Position numbers and translations under genes: made by a program. DNA of 64,000 bases from Caproicibacterium lactatifermentans (GTDB lineage: Bacteria; Bacillota; Clostridia; Oscillospirales; Acutalibacteraceae), in contig NZ_CP046051.1 of the NCBI RefSeq assembly GCF_013315815.1, forward strand, positions 1,758,501 to 1,822,500. Reading direction: 5' to 3'. This document shows positions 10,065 through 18,431 of the stretch, piece by piece. The notes below the pieces were generated by a model. It was not told the origin of the DNA. It worked only from the letters and a program-made list of their open reading frames with translations, and did no database searches. Position 1 is the first letter of the stretch. Each line of letters opens with the position of its first letter.

Positions 10065-11486
10065 TTACAGTCTGTAGCAGACCTTACCCGGGTTCAGAAT
10101 CAGCTTAGGATCGAATACTTTCTTAATACCCTGCTGGAGACGGATGTTGACCGGGCCAAGTGCCTCTGCCAGGTATTTTGTCTTGCCAAGGCCAATGCCG
10201 TGCTCGCCGGAAATCTGGCCACCCAGTTCCATAGCCTTCTTATAGATAGCGCTCATGAACTCATCAACCTGCTTGTTGAATTCCTTAGGATCCATATCAT
10301 TGGAGCAAGCATAGATGTGCAGGTTGCCGTCGCCAGCATGGCCGAAGTACTTAACGGAGAAGTCGAACTTCTTCTTAACATCTGCAACAAAGCCAACATA
10401 TTCAGCAATTGCATTGACAGGCACAACCACATCGCATTCGTCCAGCAGCTTTGTCTGCTCTTCAATGCCGTCGAGGAAGGAAGAACGAGCAGCCCAGATA
10501 TCTTTCAGCTTCGGTGCTGTATCAGCAACGAAAACATCCAGTGCGCCATCCTCCAGCAGCATTTCTGCAGCCTTCTCAACGATTGGATCCAGCTCATCCT
10601 GTGTGTCGCCATCGAAGGTTACCAGCAGATAAGCGCCTACATCGGTGCCCTCAATCTTACGCGGGAACACCTGCTTGCCCAGATACTCTTCAGAAGAAAC
10701 AAGGATTTCTTTCTCGAAGAATTCCAGTGCCTGCGGATGGAAGTGGCGCTTAAAGAACTTCGGAACAGTAGAAATGCAGGCTGCCAGATCCTCAAACGGA
10801 GCCATCAGGCTGATGGTTGCCTGCGGAGCCGGAATCAGCTTCAGTGTCATTTCTGTGATAATGCCCAGAGTGCCTTCGGAACCGCACATCAGGTTGGTCA
10901 TGCTGTAACCGGAGCTTGTTTTGGAAACAGTTGCGCCGAAGTGGACAATTTCACCAGTCGGCAGAACAACAGTCATAGCACGGACATAATCACGGGTAGC
11001 GCCATACTTAACAGCACGCATACCACCAGCGTTGGTGGAAACGTTGCCACCCAAAGTAGCCAGTTTCTCGCCCGGATCCGGCGGATACATGCAGCCATGC
11101 TTTAGGGCATCATCAGCCAGTGTCTGCAGCAGAACGCCAGGCTGTACGGTAACAGCAAAGTTGTCCAGGTCATAGGAAAGGATCTTGTTCATTTTGGTCG
11201 TGCAGATGACAACGCCGCCGCAAATCGGGACGCAGGCGCCAGCCAGACCAGTACCTGCACCACGTGTAGTTACCGGAATGTTGTTCTCATAGCAGACCTT
11301 CATGATAGCCGAAACTTCTTCTGTGCTGGTTGCATCAATAGATACGTCAGGCATACGGCTGCCGTAAATCGGCATCTCGTCCTTTGCGTAGTCTGGGTTG
11401 ACATCCGCACCGGTAACAACATGACCATGTGCAGCTTTTTCCAGTTCAGCAATAATCTCGGGTGTGACGGAATTGTAGTTAGCCAT
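10065..11486 (-). CDS. lctD: FAD-linked lactate dehydrogenase (LctD / GlcD family)
   Basis: This 473-residue FAD enzyme oxidises a 2-hydroxyacid, here very likely D-lactate. The N-terminal FAD_binding_4 domain shows TTRGAGTGLAGACVP near residue 80 and GGNVSTNAGG near 145. The C-terminal FAD-oxidase domain has GHAGDGNLH and GEHGIGLGK, the usual GlcD/LctD signatures. In A. woodii LctD works with EtfAB to drive lactate oxidation with NAD+ by electron confurcation. Here it heads the lctD-etfB-etfA-acd set. The ribosome site is AAGGAGGAGC before the ATG. Confidence 0.93.
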   Translation of the reverse strand: MANYNSVTPEIIAELEKAAHGHVVTGADVNPDYAKDEMPIYGSRMPDVSIDATSTEEVSAIMKVCYENNIPVTTRGAGTGLAGACVPICGGVVICTTKMNKILSYDLDNFAVTVQPGVLLQTLADDALKHGCMYPPDPGEKLATLGGNVSTNAGGMRAVKYGATRDYVRAMTVVLPTGEIVHFGATVSKTSSGYSMTNLMCGSEGTLGIITEMTLKLIPAPQATISLMAPFEDLAACISTVPKFFKRHFHPQALEFFEKEILVSSEEYLGKQVFPRKIEGTDVGAYLLVTFDGDTQDELDPIVEKAAEMLLEDGALDVFVADTAPKLKDIWAARSSFLDGIEEQTKLLDECDVVVPVNAIAEYVGFVADVKKKFDFSVKYFGHAGDGNLHIYACSNDMDPKEFNKQVDEFMSAIYKKAMELGGQISGEHGIGLGKTKYLAEALGPVNIRLQQGIKKVFDPKLILNPGKVCYRL

Positions 11487-11621
11487 AACAGCTCCTCCTT
11501 AAGGATAATTCTTAAAACAATAATTATCAAGTATAATTGTTGCTCTTTCGTGTTAATTCTTAAAAAATTTATAAAAGTAAGTCTTATTTGCTAAAATAAA
11601 AGTCAATATTCGTTATTTCTG

Positions 11622-12896
11622 TTACAGAACCATAACAGAAATACCATCCGGAATAACTACCAGATGCGCATCCTGGCCCTTAATCTCACGGGCACGTGCC
11701 AGTGCTGTGTCAATGTCCGGTGCCCACTCCATCTTCATGTCCTCAATGACCTGACGCTGTGCCGGGTCAGTAATGTAAATGACATGATAATGGCAAAGGA
11801 TGCGGCAGAGAATCTGATATTCCCACTGATCCGGTTTTGTCTTGTTCTGTGGAGTAGCAAGAATTTCTTTGGCCAGTGCTTCAGGAGAAGAACAATTCTT
11901 CAGCGCATTGTAGAAGCCCTCACCGCCGTGACCGTCGTTGCACTTTGCAACCATAAGCAGCACCGCGTTGTCGGCGGCTGCTGCTTCAGCAGCAGTCAGT
12001 CCCTTAACGCTCTGGTAAATGTTCTGGTCCAGCGGATAGCCGCCGTTGCTGGAAATGACGATGTCGCCTTTCTGCTTCGGGCTGACTTTGCAGTACTTGC
12101 TGAGCAGGTTGCAGCCAGCCTGATGTGCCTGAACGGAATCACCGGCAAATGCTGCAACGACCTTTTTGTCTTCATCAATGATAACATTGACGATATACTT
12201 CAGGTTGGCAAGTCTTGCTGCTTCCAACATATCCTCATGTAGGGGATTGCCTTCCAGCACACCTGTACGAGCATACGGAGAAGCGATGAACTTGGAGCAG
12301 TGGTTGCCCAAAACCGTAACCTGGTCACTGACACCGGGAAGCACACTCTTGCGGCCGCCGGAGAAGCCAGCGAAGAAATGCGTTTCAATGAAGCCCTCGG
12401 ACACCAGCAGGTCCGCATTTGCAGCGACTTTGTCAACCACACAGGGAGCTCCGGACGGCAGCACACCAATCTTTATATTGGCATCGGGGTTGCGGCTGTC
12501 ATGAATAACAATCTTCTCATGGTCCACAATATCCTGGCCAAGTTTTGCCACCATTTCATCCTTTGTTGTAGGGCGGTGGAAACCGGTTGCCACCAACAAA
12601 GTGATGTCAATATCCGGATTTCCCTCCCGCAGTTCTTTCAGCATAAAGGGAATGATATGCTTGCTGGGCACTGGACGGGTATGGTCACTGATAATGATTG
12701 TGCAGGTCTTTTTTCCCTTAGCCAGTTCGCACAGGCGTGGGGAGCCAATCGGATGAGCCATTGCTTCCTGTACCAGGTTGTCCTCCGAACCGGTAGCCTT
12801 CATCTCACCAATGTGAGAAGTAAGGACTTCGGCCTTTGACAGATCCGTATGAAGCGTCATGCCAGATTTTCCAAAGGGAATCTTAATTGTATTCAT
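11622..12896 (-). CDS. larA: Nickel-pincer lactate racemase family protein (LarA)
   Basis: LarA interconverts L- and D-lactate with a nickel pincer nucleotide cofactor. The 424-residue product, started at ATG 12896 after GGAGGG, carries SDHTRP (70-75), H107, H173 in ETHFFAGFSGGRKS, K183 and H199. These match His108, His174, Lys184 and His200 of Lactobacillus plantarum LarA with a constant offset. All expected catalytic and Ni-ligand residues are present. Position beside the lactate dehydrogenase and permease supports lactate as substrate, though LarA homologues for other 2-hydroxyacids exist. The cofactor genes larB, larC and larE are not in the window. Confidence 0.9.
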   Translation of the reverse strand: MNTIKIPFGKSGMTLHTDLSKAEVLTSHIGEMKATGSEDNLVQEAMAHPIGSPRLCELAKGKKTCTIIISDHTRPVPSKHIIPFMLKELREGNPDIDITLLVATGFHRPTTKDEMVAKLGQDIVDHEKIVIHDSRNPDANIKIGVLPSGAPCVVDKVAANADLLVSEGFIETHFFAGFSGGRKSVLPGVSDQVTVLGNHCSKFIASPYARTGVLEGNPLHEDMLEAARLANLKYIVNVIIDEDKKVVAAFAGDSVQAHQAGCNLLSKYCKVSPKQKGDIVISSNGGYPLDQNIYQSVKGLTAAEAAAADNAVLLMVAKCNDGHGGEGFYNALKNCSSPEALAKEILATPQNKTKPDQWEYQILCRILCHYHVIYITDPAQRQVIEDMKMEWAPDIDTALARAREIKGQDAHLVVIPDGISVMVL

Positions 12897-13336
12897 CTCT
12901 TTTTTTCCCTCCATTTCGGTAAGAAGCGTCATGCTTCTTCCTGCTTGTTCCGGATTCTTCCGGATTTTTTGAATGGTGCGTTAATTAATGATGTAACAAT
13001 GGTTCCAGTCGTTCAGCAAGCGGTGAATCTTCCAAAGGATTGGTCAAACCACTTGCTGGCTTCCCTAAAACTTTATCACAAATACGCTCAAATGCAATCC
13101 CTAAACTGGAATTTCTCACTTTCTCACAATTTTAAAGGCCCGTGTTTGTGTATATAGTAAAAAAAATATATATCTTGCAGAAAATTATGGACATTTTCAC
13201 AGCATGGGCATATAATAACGTTATTGAAAAACTGTCGGTTACAGCAAAAGCGAGCTTTTACGAACATTCATTTTTATCCATTCTGACAAGTATGGTATGG
13301 GGCGAGAAAAAAGTCGAATATATTCCATTCGCTTCA

Positions 13337-13364
13337 TTGTGAACTTTTGCAAACCCATTATACA
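13337..13364 (+). promoter_or_regulatory. Candidate lctP promoter
   Basis: TTGTGA (13337-13342) and TATACA (13359-13364) are 16 bases apart. The palindrome at 13382-13403 would lie just downstream of the start point, where a repressor could block transcription. Confidence 0.5.
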
Positions 13365-13381
13365 ACTTTTTTATGTATATT

Positions 13382-13403
13382 GCTAGTAGTATTTGATACT
13401 AGC
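13382..13403. promoter_or_regulatory. Palindromic operator candidate upstream of lctP
   Basis: GCTAGTA (13382-13388) is repeated inverted as TACTAGC (13397-13403). Nested inside is a perfect TAGTAT-TTG-ATACTA palindrome (13387-13401). Size and placement fit a dimeric repressor site; GntR/FadR-type regulators often control lactate genes. No regulator gene is present nearby. Confidence 0.5.
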
Positions 13404-13416
13404 GAAAATAAATTTT

Positions 13417-13435
13417 GGCAGCATATGATGCTGCC
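13417..13435. promoter_or_regulatory. Second perfect palindrome in the lctP leader
   Basis: GGCAGCAT-ATG-ATGCTGCC is a perfect 8+3+8 inverted repeat about 30 bases before the lctP start. It could be a second operator or an RNA hairpin near the ribosome site. Confidence 0.5.
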
Positions 13436-13465
13436 ACAGAGGAGTTTAAGGAGGTCCTGATTTCT

Positions 13466-15055
13466 ATGTTACAATCCATCATAGCTCTAGTTCCTATTAT
13501 ATGGATCATCGTAGCTCTGACCGCGCTGAAAATGCCCGGTCACTGGGCGTGCGTAAGCGCCATGTTTATTGCCATAGTGCTTTCGCTGGCCATGTGGAAG
13601 ATGCCCGTTGTCGGCATGGCTTCTTCCGCGTTGGAAGGTTTCCTTTCCGCGCTATGGCCTATCATCCTAGTCATCATCGCAGCAATCTTTACATATAATT
13701 TGTCGCTGCGCAGTGGGGCTATGGATGTTATTAAGAAGATGCTGACCGGCATCTCCGCAGATAGGCGTATTATTATCCTGCTTATCGGCTGGTGCTTCGG
13801 CGGCTTCCTCGAGGGTATGGCTGGTTTTGGCACCGCTATTGCAATTCCAGCAAGCATGTTGGCCGGCATGGGCATGAACCCCGTCATTGCTTGTTTGGTA
13901 TGTATGCTGGCAAACGCATTCCCGACAGCCTTTGGTTCCGTTGGTATCCCAACCACAACACTGATCAGCTCTACTGCAGCCGCTTTTGGCGGCGCCGGCA
14001 TGATTCCGACCACCATTTCCTTCATAACAATCGCTCAGATGCTTCCGTTCATGATTTTGATTCCGTTCCTGATGGTCATTGTCGGCGGCGGCGGACCGAA
14101 AGCCCTGAAAGGCGTGGTCGGCATTACGCTGGTTTCCGGCATCAGCTTTGTTATTCCGGAACTGATTGTTTCCAAATTCGTTGGCCCGGAATTGACTGTT
14201 ATCGTTGGCTGCATCGTTTCTCTGGCCTGCACCATTCTGATGGCTCGTGCCCGTAAAGACAAGCCTATTCCTGCCGAATATGATATGAACGCCGAAAAAG
14301 GCAAAGGCGGTGCAGTGGCTGAAAAAGTGTCCACTATGAAGCCGATTGTCGCATGGCTTCCTTTCATCCTGATTTTCGTATTTCTTCTCTTCACATCCAA
14401 ATTGGTTCCGCCGATTAACCATTTCCTCGGCCAGTTCAAGACTTCCGTCATGATTAGCACCATGGCAAAAACACCGACATCCTTCAGCTGGATTAACACT
14501 CCTGGTGTGCTTATCTTCATCGCTGCTATCATCGGTGGTATTGTACAGCATGTTTCCGGTCACGACATGGTTTCTACACTGGGCGCTACCTGCAAACAAA
14601 TGGTTAAGACCATTATCACTATCATGTCCGTTATGGCTATGGCAAAAATCATGACCTACTCTGGCATGATTAAAGATATGGCTAACCTGTTTGTCACATT
14701 GACCGGTCAGTTCTATCCGTTCGTTGCTCCTATCATTGCAGCAATCGGTGCGTTCGTTACCGGCAGCGGCACCAACACAGAGGTTCTGCTTGGTTCCCTG
14801 CAGGTACAGGCTGCAAAGACACTTGCTCCAGGCTCCACAGCTCTTGCATATTGGCTGGCTGCTGCGAACTCCCTGGGCGCTGGCATCGGCAAGATTATGT
14901 CGCCACAGTGCATCGCAACTGCAGTTGCAGCTGTTGGTTTGGCTGGTCAGGACAGCAAGCTGCTCAAGGGTATCTTCAAATGGTGCATACTGCTTCTGGT
15001 TCTTGCCTGCCTGCTTGTTGGCCTCTTCAAAGGCATTGCACCGGCTCTCATGTAA
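13466..15055 (+). CDS. lctP: L-lactate permease (LctP/GlcA family)
   Basis: This 529-residue transporter has about 12-14 membrane segments and belongs to the lactate permease family that imports lactate or glycolate with protons or cations. Recognisable family stretches are FLEGMAGFGTAIAIPA near 115, NAFPTAFGSVGIPT near 145, and GSGTNTEVLLG plus NSLGAGIGKIMSPQ near the C-terminus. ATG 13466 is chosen because AAGGAGG lies 11 bases before it; the upstream in-frame extension covers the palindromes and has no ribosome site. It is divergent from the lactate oxidation genes. Confidence 0.95.
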   Translation: MLQSIIALVPIIWIIVALTALKMPGHWACVSAMFIAIVLSLAMWKMPVVGMASSALEGFLSALWPIILVIIAAIFTYNLSLRSGAMDVIKKMLTGISADRRIIILLIGWCFGGFLEGMAGFGTAIAIPASMLAGMGMNPVIACLVCMLANAFPTAFGSVGIPTTTLISSTAAAFGGAGMIPTTISFITIAQMLPFMILIPFLMVIVGGGGPKALKGVVGITLVSGISFVIPELIVSKFVGPELTVIVGCIVSLACTILMARARKDKPIPAEYDMNAEKGKGGAVAEKVSTMKPIVAWLPFILIFVFLLFTSKLVPPINHFLGQFKTSVMISTMAKTPTSFSWINTPGVLIFIAAIIGGIVQHVSGHDMVSTLGATCKQMVKTIITIMSVMAMAKIMTYSGMIKDMANLFVTLTGQFYPFVAPIIAAIGAFVTGSGTNTEVLLGSLQVQAAKTLAPGSTALAYWLAAANSLGAGIGKIMSPQCIATAVAAVGLAGQDSKLLKGIFKWCILLLVLACLLVGLFKGIAPALM

Positions 15056-15103
15056 ATCCGGTTTCAAAAACGAAACTTTCGATACCTGTTGTATATCGTA
15101 CAG

Positions 15104-15142
15104 AAAAAGGTCAGCGTCCTTTGTGGGCGCTGGCCTTTTTTC
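15104..15142 (+). terminator. Terminator after lctP
   Basis: AAAAAGGTCAGCG pairs with CGCTGGCCTTTTTT around a short loop, ending in a T run. Confidence 0.85.
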
Positions 15143-15326
15143 TGCTTTTCTGTAGTGGCTGTCCTACGGCCAAACAAATATACATATTATTGTACACACC
15201 ATAAAAACAACATGGGGGGTATACAAAAGGCATTTTCTTTTTCTTTTCAGTATGCTATAATAAAACCGCTTTATTGCTTCCGGCTGCTCCCTAAAGCTGC
15301 CGAATTCACAGCAGAAAGGAAACATT

Positions 15327-16187
15327 ATGCAGATACTTGAAATTTTCAAGGCAATCATTCTAGGCATTATCCAAGGGATTACCGAATGGCTCCCTGTCAG
15401 CAGCACAGGACACATGATTCTGTTTGATTCTTTCTGGCCGATGGACCCTGCCATGTACCACGGCGGACAGAAATTTATAGACCTTTTCCTGGTCGTCATT
15501 CAGTTTGGCTCTATTTTGGCGGTGCTTGTGCTGTACCGGCACCGCTTGAATCCTTTCAGCAGGCGCAAAACACCACAGCAGAAAAAGAGCACTTGGTCGC
15601 TTTGGCTGAAAGTTATCATTGGTACGATTCCGGCTGGCATTGTCGGAGTACTGCTCGACGACTTTCTGCATGAACATCTTTACAATGCGGTTGTCGTCGC
15701 CATTGCCCTAATTATATACGGCATTCTTTTTATCGTTATCGAAAACCACCACAGAAAGCTGCGTTTTCGCACCTCGGACGCCATTGACAACCGAACTTCC
15801 CTAAAAATCGGCTTATTCCAGTGCCTTTCGCTGATTCCCGGCACTTCCCGTTCCGGTTCTACTATTTTGGGTGCCTCTCTGCTGGGCTGTGCCCGTCCGG
15901 CAGCTGCAGAGTTCTCTTTCTTCCTGGCAATTCCGACAATGCTGGGCGCCAGCGTTTGGGAAATCAGAAAATATCTAAAAAATTACCACGCTGGTTTTTC
16001 CGGTTTGGAACTGTCGGTTCTGCTCATTGGCATGATGGTTGCTTTCTTCGTTTCCATTTTCGCTATCCGTGGACTGATGCAGTTCGTCAAAAAACATAAT
16101 TTCAAACCGTTTGGCTGGTACCGCATTGCACTTGGCGCCATTATCATTCTCTTCTCCCTAACGCACGTTTTAAAGGTAACACCGTAA
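15327..16187 (+). CDS. uppP: Undecaprenyl-diphosphatase (BacA/UppP)
   Basis: This 286-residue membrane enzyme removes one phosphate from undecaprenyl diphosphate to recycle the cell-wall lipid carrier; extra copies give bacitracin resistance. The family motifs are present: GIIQGITEWLPVSSTGH at about 12-28 with catalytic Glu, and PGTSRSGSTI near 170 with the catalytic Ser/Arg. About eight membrane segments follow the family pattern. The start follows AGAAAGGAA. An extended -10 TGCTATAAT sits at 15254-15261, so it is probably transcribed alone. Confidence 0.96.
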   Translation: MQILEIFKAIILGIIQGITEWLPVSSTGHMILFDSFWPMDPAMYHGGQKFIDLFLVVIQFGSILAVLVLYRHRLNPFSRRKTPQQKKSTWSLWLKVIIGTIPAGIVGVLLDDFLHEHLYNAVVVAIALIIYGILFIVIENHHRKLRFRTSDAIDNRTSLKIGLFQCLSLIPGTSRSGSTILGASLLGCARPAAAEFSFFLAIPTMLGASVWEIRKYLKNYHAGFSGLELSVLLIGMMVAFFVSIFAIRGLMQFVKKHNFKPFGWYRIALGAIIILFSLTHVLKVTP

Positions 16188-16258
16188 AATAATACATATA
16201 CAGGATGTTTTTCTGTTTTCGGCTGAAAATGTCCGAAACAAAGGAGGCCCTTGTTTCC

Positions 16259-16399
16259 ATGAAAAATTTTCTTAAAAAAATATTATTTCTGTTTCTTTCC
16301 CTTTACGGTTTATGGAAGTTGCTGATTGGGTTTAAACATACCCGGCTGGCTGCGGACCTGTCCGAATTTCCGCCTGTCCAAACAAAAAGGCTTTCATAA
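16259..16399 (+). CDS. Small single-span membrane protein, unknown
   Basis: A 46-residue ORF starts MKNFLKKILFLFLSLYGL after AAAGGAGG, with 11 bases between the site and the ATG. Residues 6-24 form one hydrophobic segment after a Lys-rich start, so it could insert in the membrane. The ribosome site and a strong terminator right behind it favour a real gene. I recognise no family. Confidence 0.5.
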   Translation: MKNFLKKILFLFLSLYGLWKLLIGFKHTRLAADLSEFPPVQTKRLS

Positions 16400-16403
16400 C
16401 CGC

Positions 16404-16443
16404 AATGTCCCCGCCTGTGCTGTGCAGACGGGGACATTTTTTA
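16404..16443 (+). terminator. Terminator after the small membrane ORF
   Basis: AATGTCCCCG pairs with CGGGGACATT and is followed by TTTTTAT. The A-rich 5' arm lets it work in both directions, which would also serve the convergent gene at 16453. Confidence 0.85.
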
Positions 16444-16452
16444 TATTCTTTT

Positions 16453-17619
16453 TTAAAGTCCTGCCGCACGTTTCAGCAAAAGCAAATCAGATATATCCAG
16501 CAGCGGTACACCGCCGCCGGGTGTTCTCCCCTCCGGCTGTGTCATATCCGCCGCCTGTGCTTTCAAACCATCCAGCTGCCGCCCTCCGGCTACTGACTCC
16601 CGCAGCAGCTGATAGGACGCTTCATCCGGATGCCCGCTGCCGCACAAATCACCGGGAATAACGATTGTAATATATTTTATTTTTCCGCCGCAATTATCCC
16701 GCACAACATCCCCTGTTGTCAGCCATCCCGTCTTAACCGACTGCCCATCTACCCGAATAATTTCTATGCTTTCTTTTTGTGGTTGGTCATGCATCTGGGA
16801 AATTACCTGCTGCATCTGTGTTACCGTCATTGGGCCACCGCACCGGTAAAGGAAACTATTGAGCGGCTGCTCCTGGGAAGTGGACACTGCACTTTGAGAA
16901 GAAAGGCTGTCAGACGGCAAACTGGAACTTTCCGCATGGCTTTCAGGAACACTTTCCTCTTGGCTGCCTGATTGAGAAGCCGCGCCGCTCTCCTCCGCCA
17001 AAGATGCAGAAGGATCGGATGAAACCGAATCAGGTGAAGCAGCTGGATTGGAAATTTCTGAAGCTGTACTGCTTTCCGACACTGCAGACGTACTTTCCGG
17101 TACATCTGCGGTCTTTATCGGCTGCACACTGCTCCAGCCGTCTGATGGAACAGTCTGTACAGAACTGCATACCGTTAATTTTTTCATTGGCATAACGACA
17201 TACTGTGTCTGTACATTTTCAGCTGTTGTGTACCGAACATACAAAGTACCAGCGCTGCTGCATGCCTGCAGGACCGGTACATCCGCACCTGCCTGCAATG
17301 CCTGTTTTCCATGATAGGCAGCGCCGTCACTGTAAAGGTCCAGATAATCTTTTTCAGCTCGGCGCATAAGCAGAAAGATGTTCCCGTCAGCCGTTTCCTG
17401 ACAAGCGGACTGCAGTGTGCCGTCAAAAGAAGCGGAGCTGCCATCCGCAGACTGCAGCAAGAGAGAATCTTCCTGCTGCAGCAATGTTGTTCCGTCATTG
17501 AATTTCCAAATGATATCTTGGCTGCCGAAAACTCTGGCTGTACTGACCTGTACAATAAAGGACAGAACCAAAGCCACGCTTAAGACCGCCAGCCTATTCT
17601 TCCGACTGTGCTTTCCCAT
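16453..17619 (-). CDS. Secreted protein with degenerate dockerin-like C-terminus
   Basis: This 388-residue protein starts at ATG 17619 after AGGGGAG. Residues about 8-30 form a signal peptide or anchor (LAVLSVALVLSFIVQVSTA). A globular part to about 150 is followed by a Ser/Ala/Glu-rich linker (about 165-255). The last 120 residues resemble the X-module plus dockerin pairs of Ruminococcaceae: a MTVTQMQQVI region, ITIVIPGDLCGSGHPDEASY where dockerins have GDVNGDG, and a second half ending LLDISDLLLLKRAAGL. The first loop keeps only part of the Ca2+ ligands and the second has lost most. Function is unknown; it may bind wall or partner proteins. Confidence 0.6.
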   Translation of the reverse strand: MGKHSRKNRLAVLSVALVLSFIVQVSTARVFGSQDIIWKFNDGTTLLQQEDSLLLQSADGSSASFDGTLQSACQETADGNIFLLMRRAEKDYLDLYSDGAAYHGKQALQAGADVPVLQACSSAGTLYVRYTTAENVQTQYVVMPMKKLTVCSSVQTVPSDGWSSVQPIKTADVPESTSAVSESSTASEISNPAASPDSVSSDPSASLAEESGAASQSGSQEESVPESHAESSSLPSDSLSSQSAVSTSQEQPLNSFLYRCGGPMTVTQMQQVISQMHDQPQKESIEIIRVDGQSVKTGWLTTGDVVRDNCGGKIKYITIVIPGDLCGSGHPDEASYQLLRESVAGGRQLDGLKAQAADMTQPEGRTPGGGVPLLDISDLLLLKRAAGL

Positions 17620-17713
17620 ATTTTTCTCCCCTATTTTATCTTTTTCACCCCAATTATACAGTAGTATGGAGAAAAATAACATTTATTGTGAGTATTTTTC
17701 ACAAATTGACTTT

Positions 17714-18181
17714 TTACAGGAAATGATAGCAGGGACGTTCTTCCCCAAACAGGTACCAGTCCAGCAGGTCGTAAAGCAAAACCGCCAGCATACCCACCGC
17801 ACACCAGCCCAAAGAAGCTGGCAGAGAAATCTGGCCGAGCAAATTATACGGCTGGTCCGAATAATCCCATACGTTCATGTGCAGCCACAGATTTACAATA
17901 CATCCCGTTAAAAACTCGCCGCCGGTAATGGTCATGCCCGCCAGCACAGCCCTTCCCAACAAGGACCTGCCGTCCTGCTGCTTGCCGCGTTCCAAGCCAA
18001 TCAGAAGGAATAACGTACCTCCTGCCAAAAACATTGTCCAGTGCGTCCAGCCGCGCCACGCAACCTCCAGCAGACAATACAGTCCGCCCCCAACCAGCCA
18101 CATACCAAGATGTTCCAGCACAGTGTCCTGCCTTGTTTGCTGTATGGCCAGCGCCGCAGTCTGTGTATTCCCTTGTTCCAT
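17714..18181 (-). CDS. CmpB-like membrane protein (putative ABC-transporter type IV family)
   Basis: This 155-residue protein has about four membrane segments. The segment LHMNVWDYSDQPYNLLGQ is the hallmark of the CmpB-type membrane family (PF06541), whose function is not known despite the ABC-transporter label. The start follows AAGGAGGA. No ABC ATPase lies next to it, so a transport role has no support here. Confidence 0.7.
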   Translation of the reverse strand: MEQGNTQTAALAIQQTRQDTVLEHLGMWLVGGGLYCLLEVAWRGWTHWTMFLAGGTLFLLIGLERGKQQDGRSLLGRAVLAGMTITGGEFLTGCIVNLWLHMNVWDYSDQPYNLLGQISLPASLGWCAVGMLAVLLYDLLDWYLFGEERPCYHFL

Positions 18182-18431
18182 GCAAAAGCTCCTCCTTCAC
18201 CCTGCCGCAGCGGGCTTTTTCTTTTCCCTTAGTATGGCGCAGAGCCCATCTGCTTATAACCGGTATGGGTATGGTTCCTTTCGGAAACAGAGGGGAAACC
18301 TGCAGAAAACAAGAAAGCAGAAAATGCTACCATTTCCGCGTGCTTCGATATATAATAATGTAGAAAAGGAAAAGATAAATCCATATCCTGTGGACAGCAG
18401 CGGCTGTCTGCCCGAAAAGAGGAGTTGCCAC

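Larger units (their letters stand above)
12897..13465. other. Divergent regulatory region between larA and the lactate permease
   Basis: No gene is seen in these 569 bases. The part near larA (12930-13140) shows no clear element. Toward the permease lie a promoter and two palindromes, listed separately. An AT-rich run at 13150-13175 could hold a minus-strand promoter for larA (TTCTGC, 17 bases, TACTAT), but the match is weak. Confidence 0.5.

Noticed and set aside
10035..11105. 356-codon plus-strand frame across lctD
   Set aside because: No recognisable domain; lctD on the minus strand has complete FAD motifs.
13667..15067. Long antisense frame (466 codons) opposite the lactate permease
   Set aside because: It is very rich in His, Asn, Cys and Asp, the reverse image of a hydrophobic membrane protein; no family match, no ribosome site.
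15211..15230. GGGGGGTATAC stretch as a possible second CsoR-like site before uppP
   Set aside because: No inverted partner and no metal-related gene next to it.
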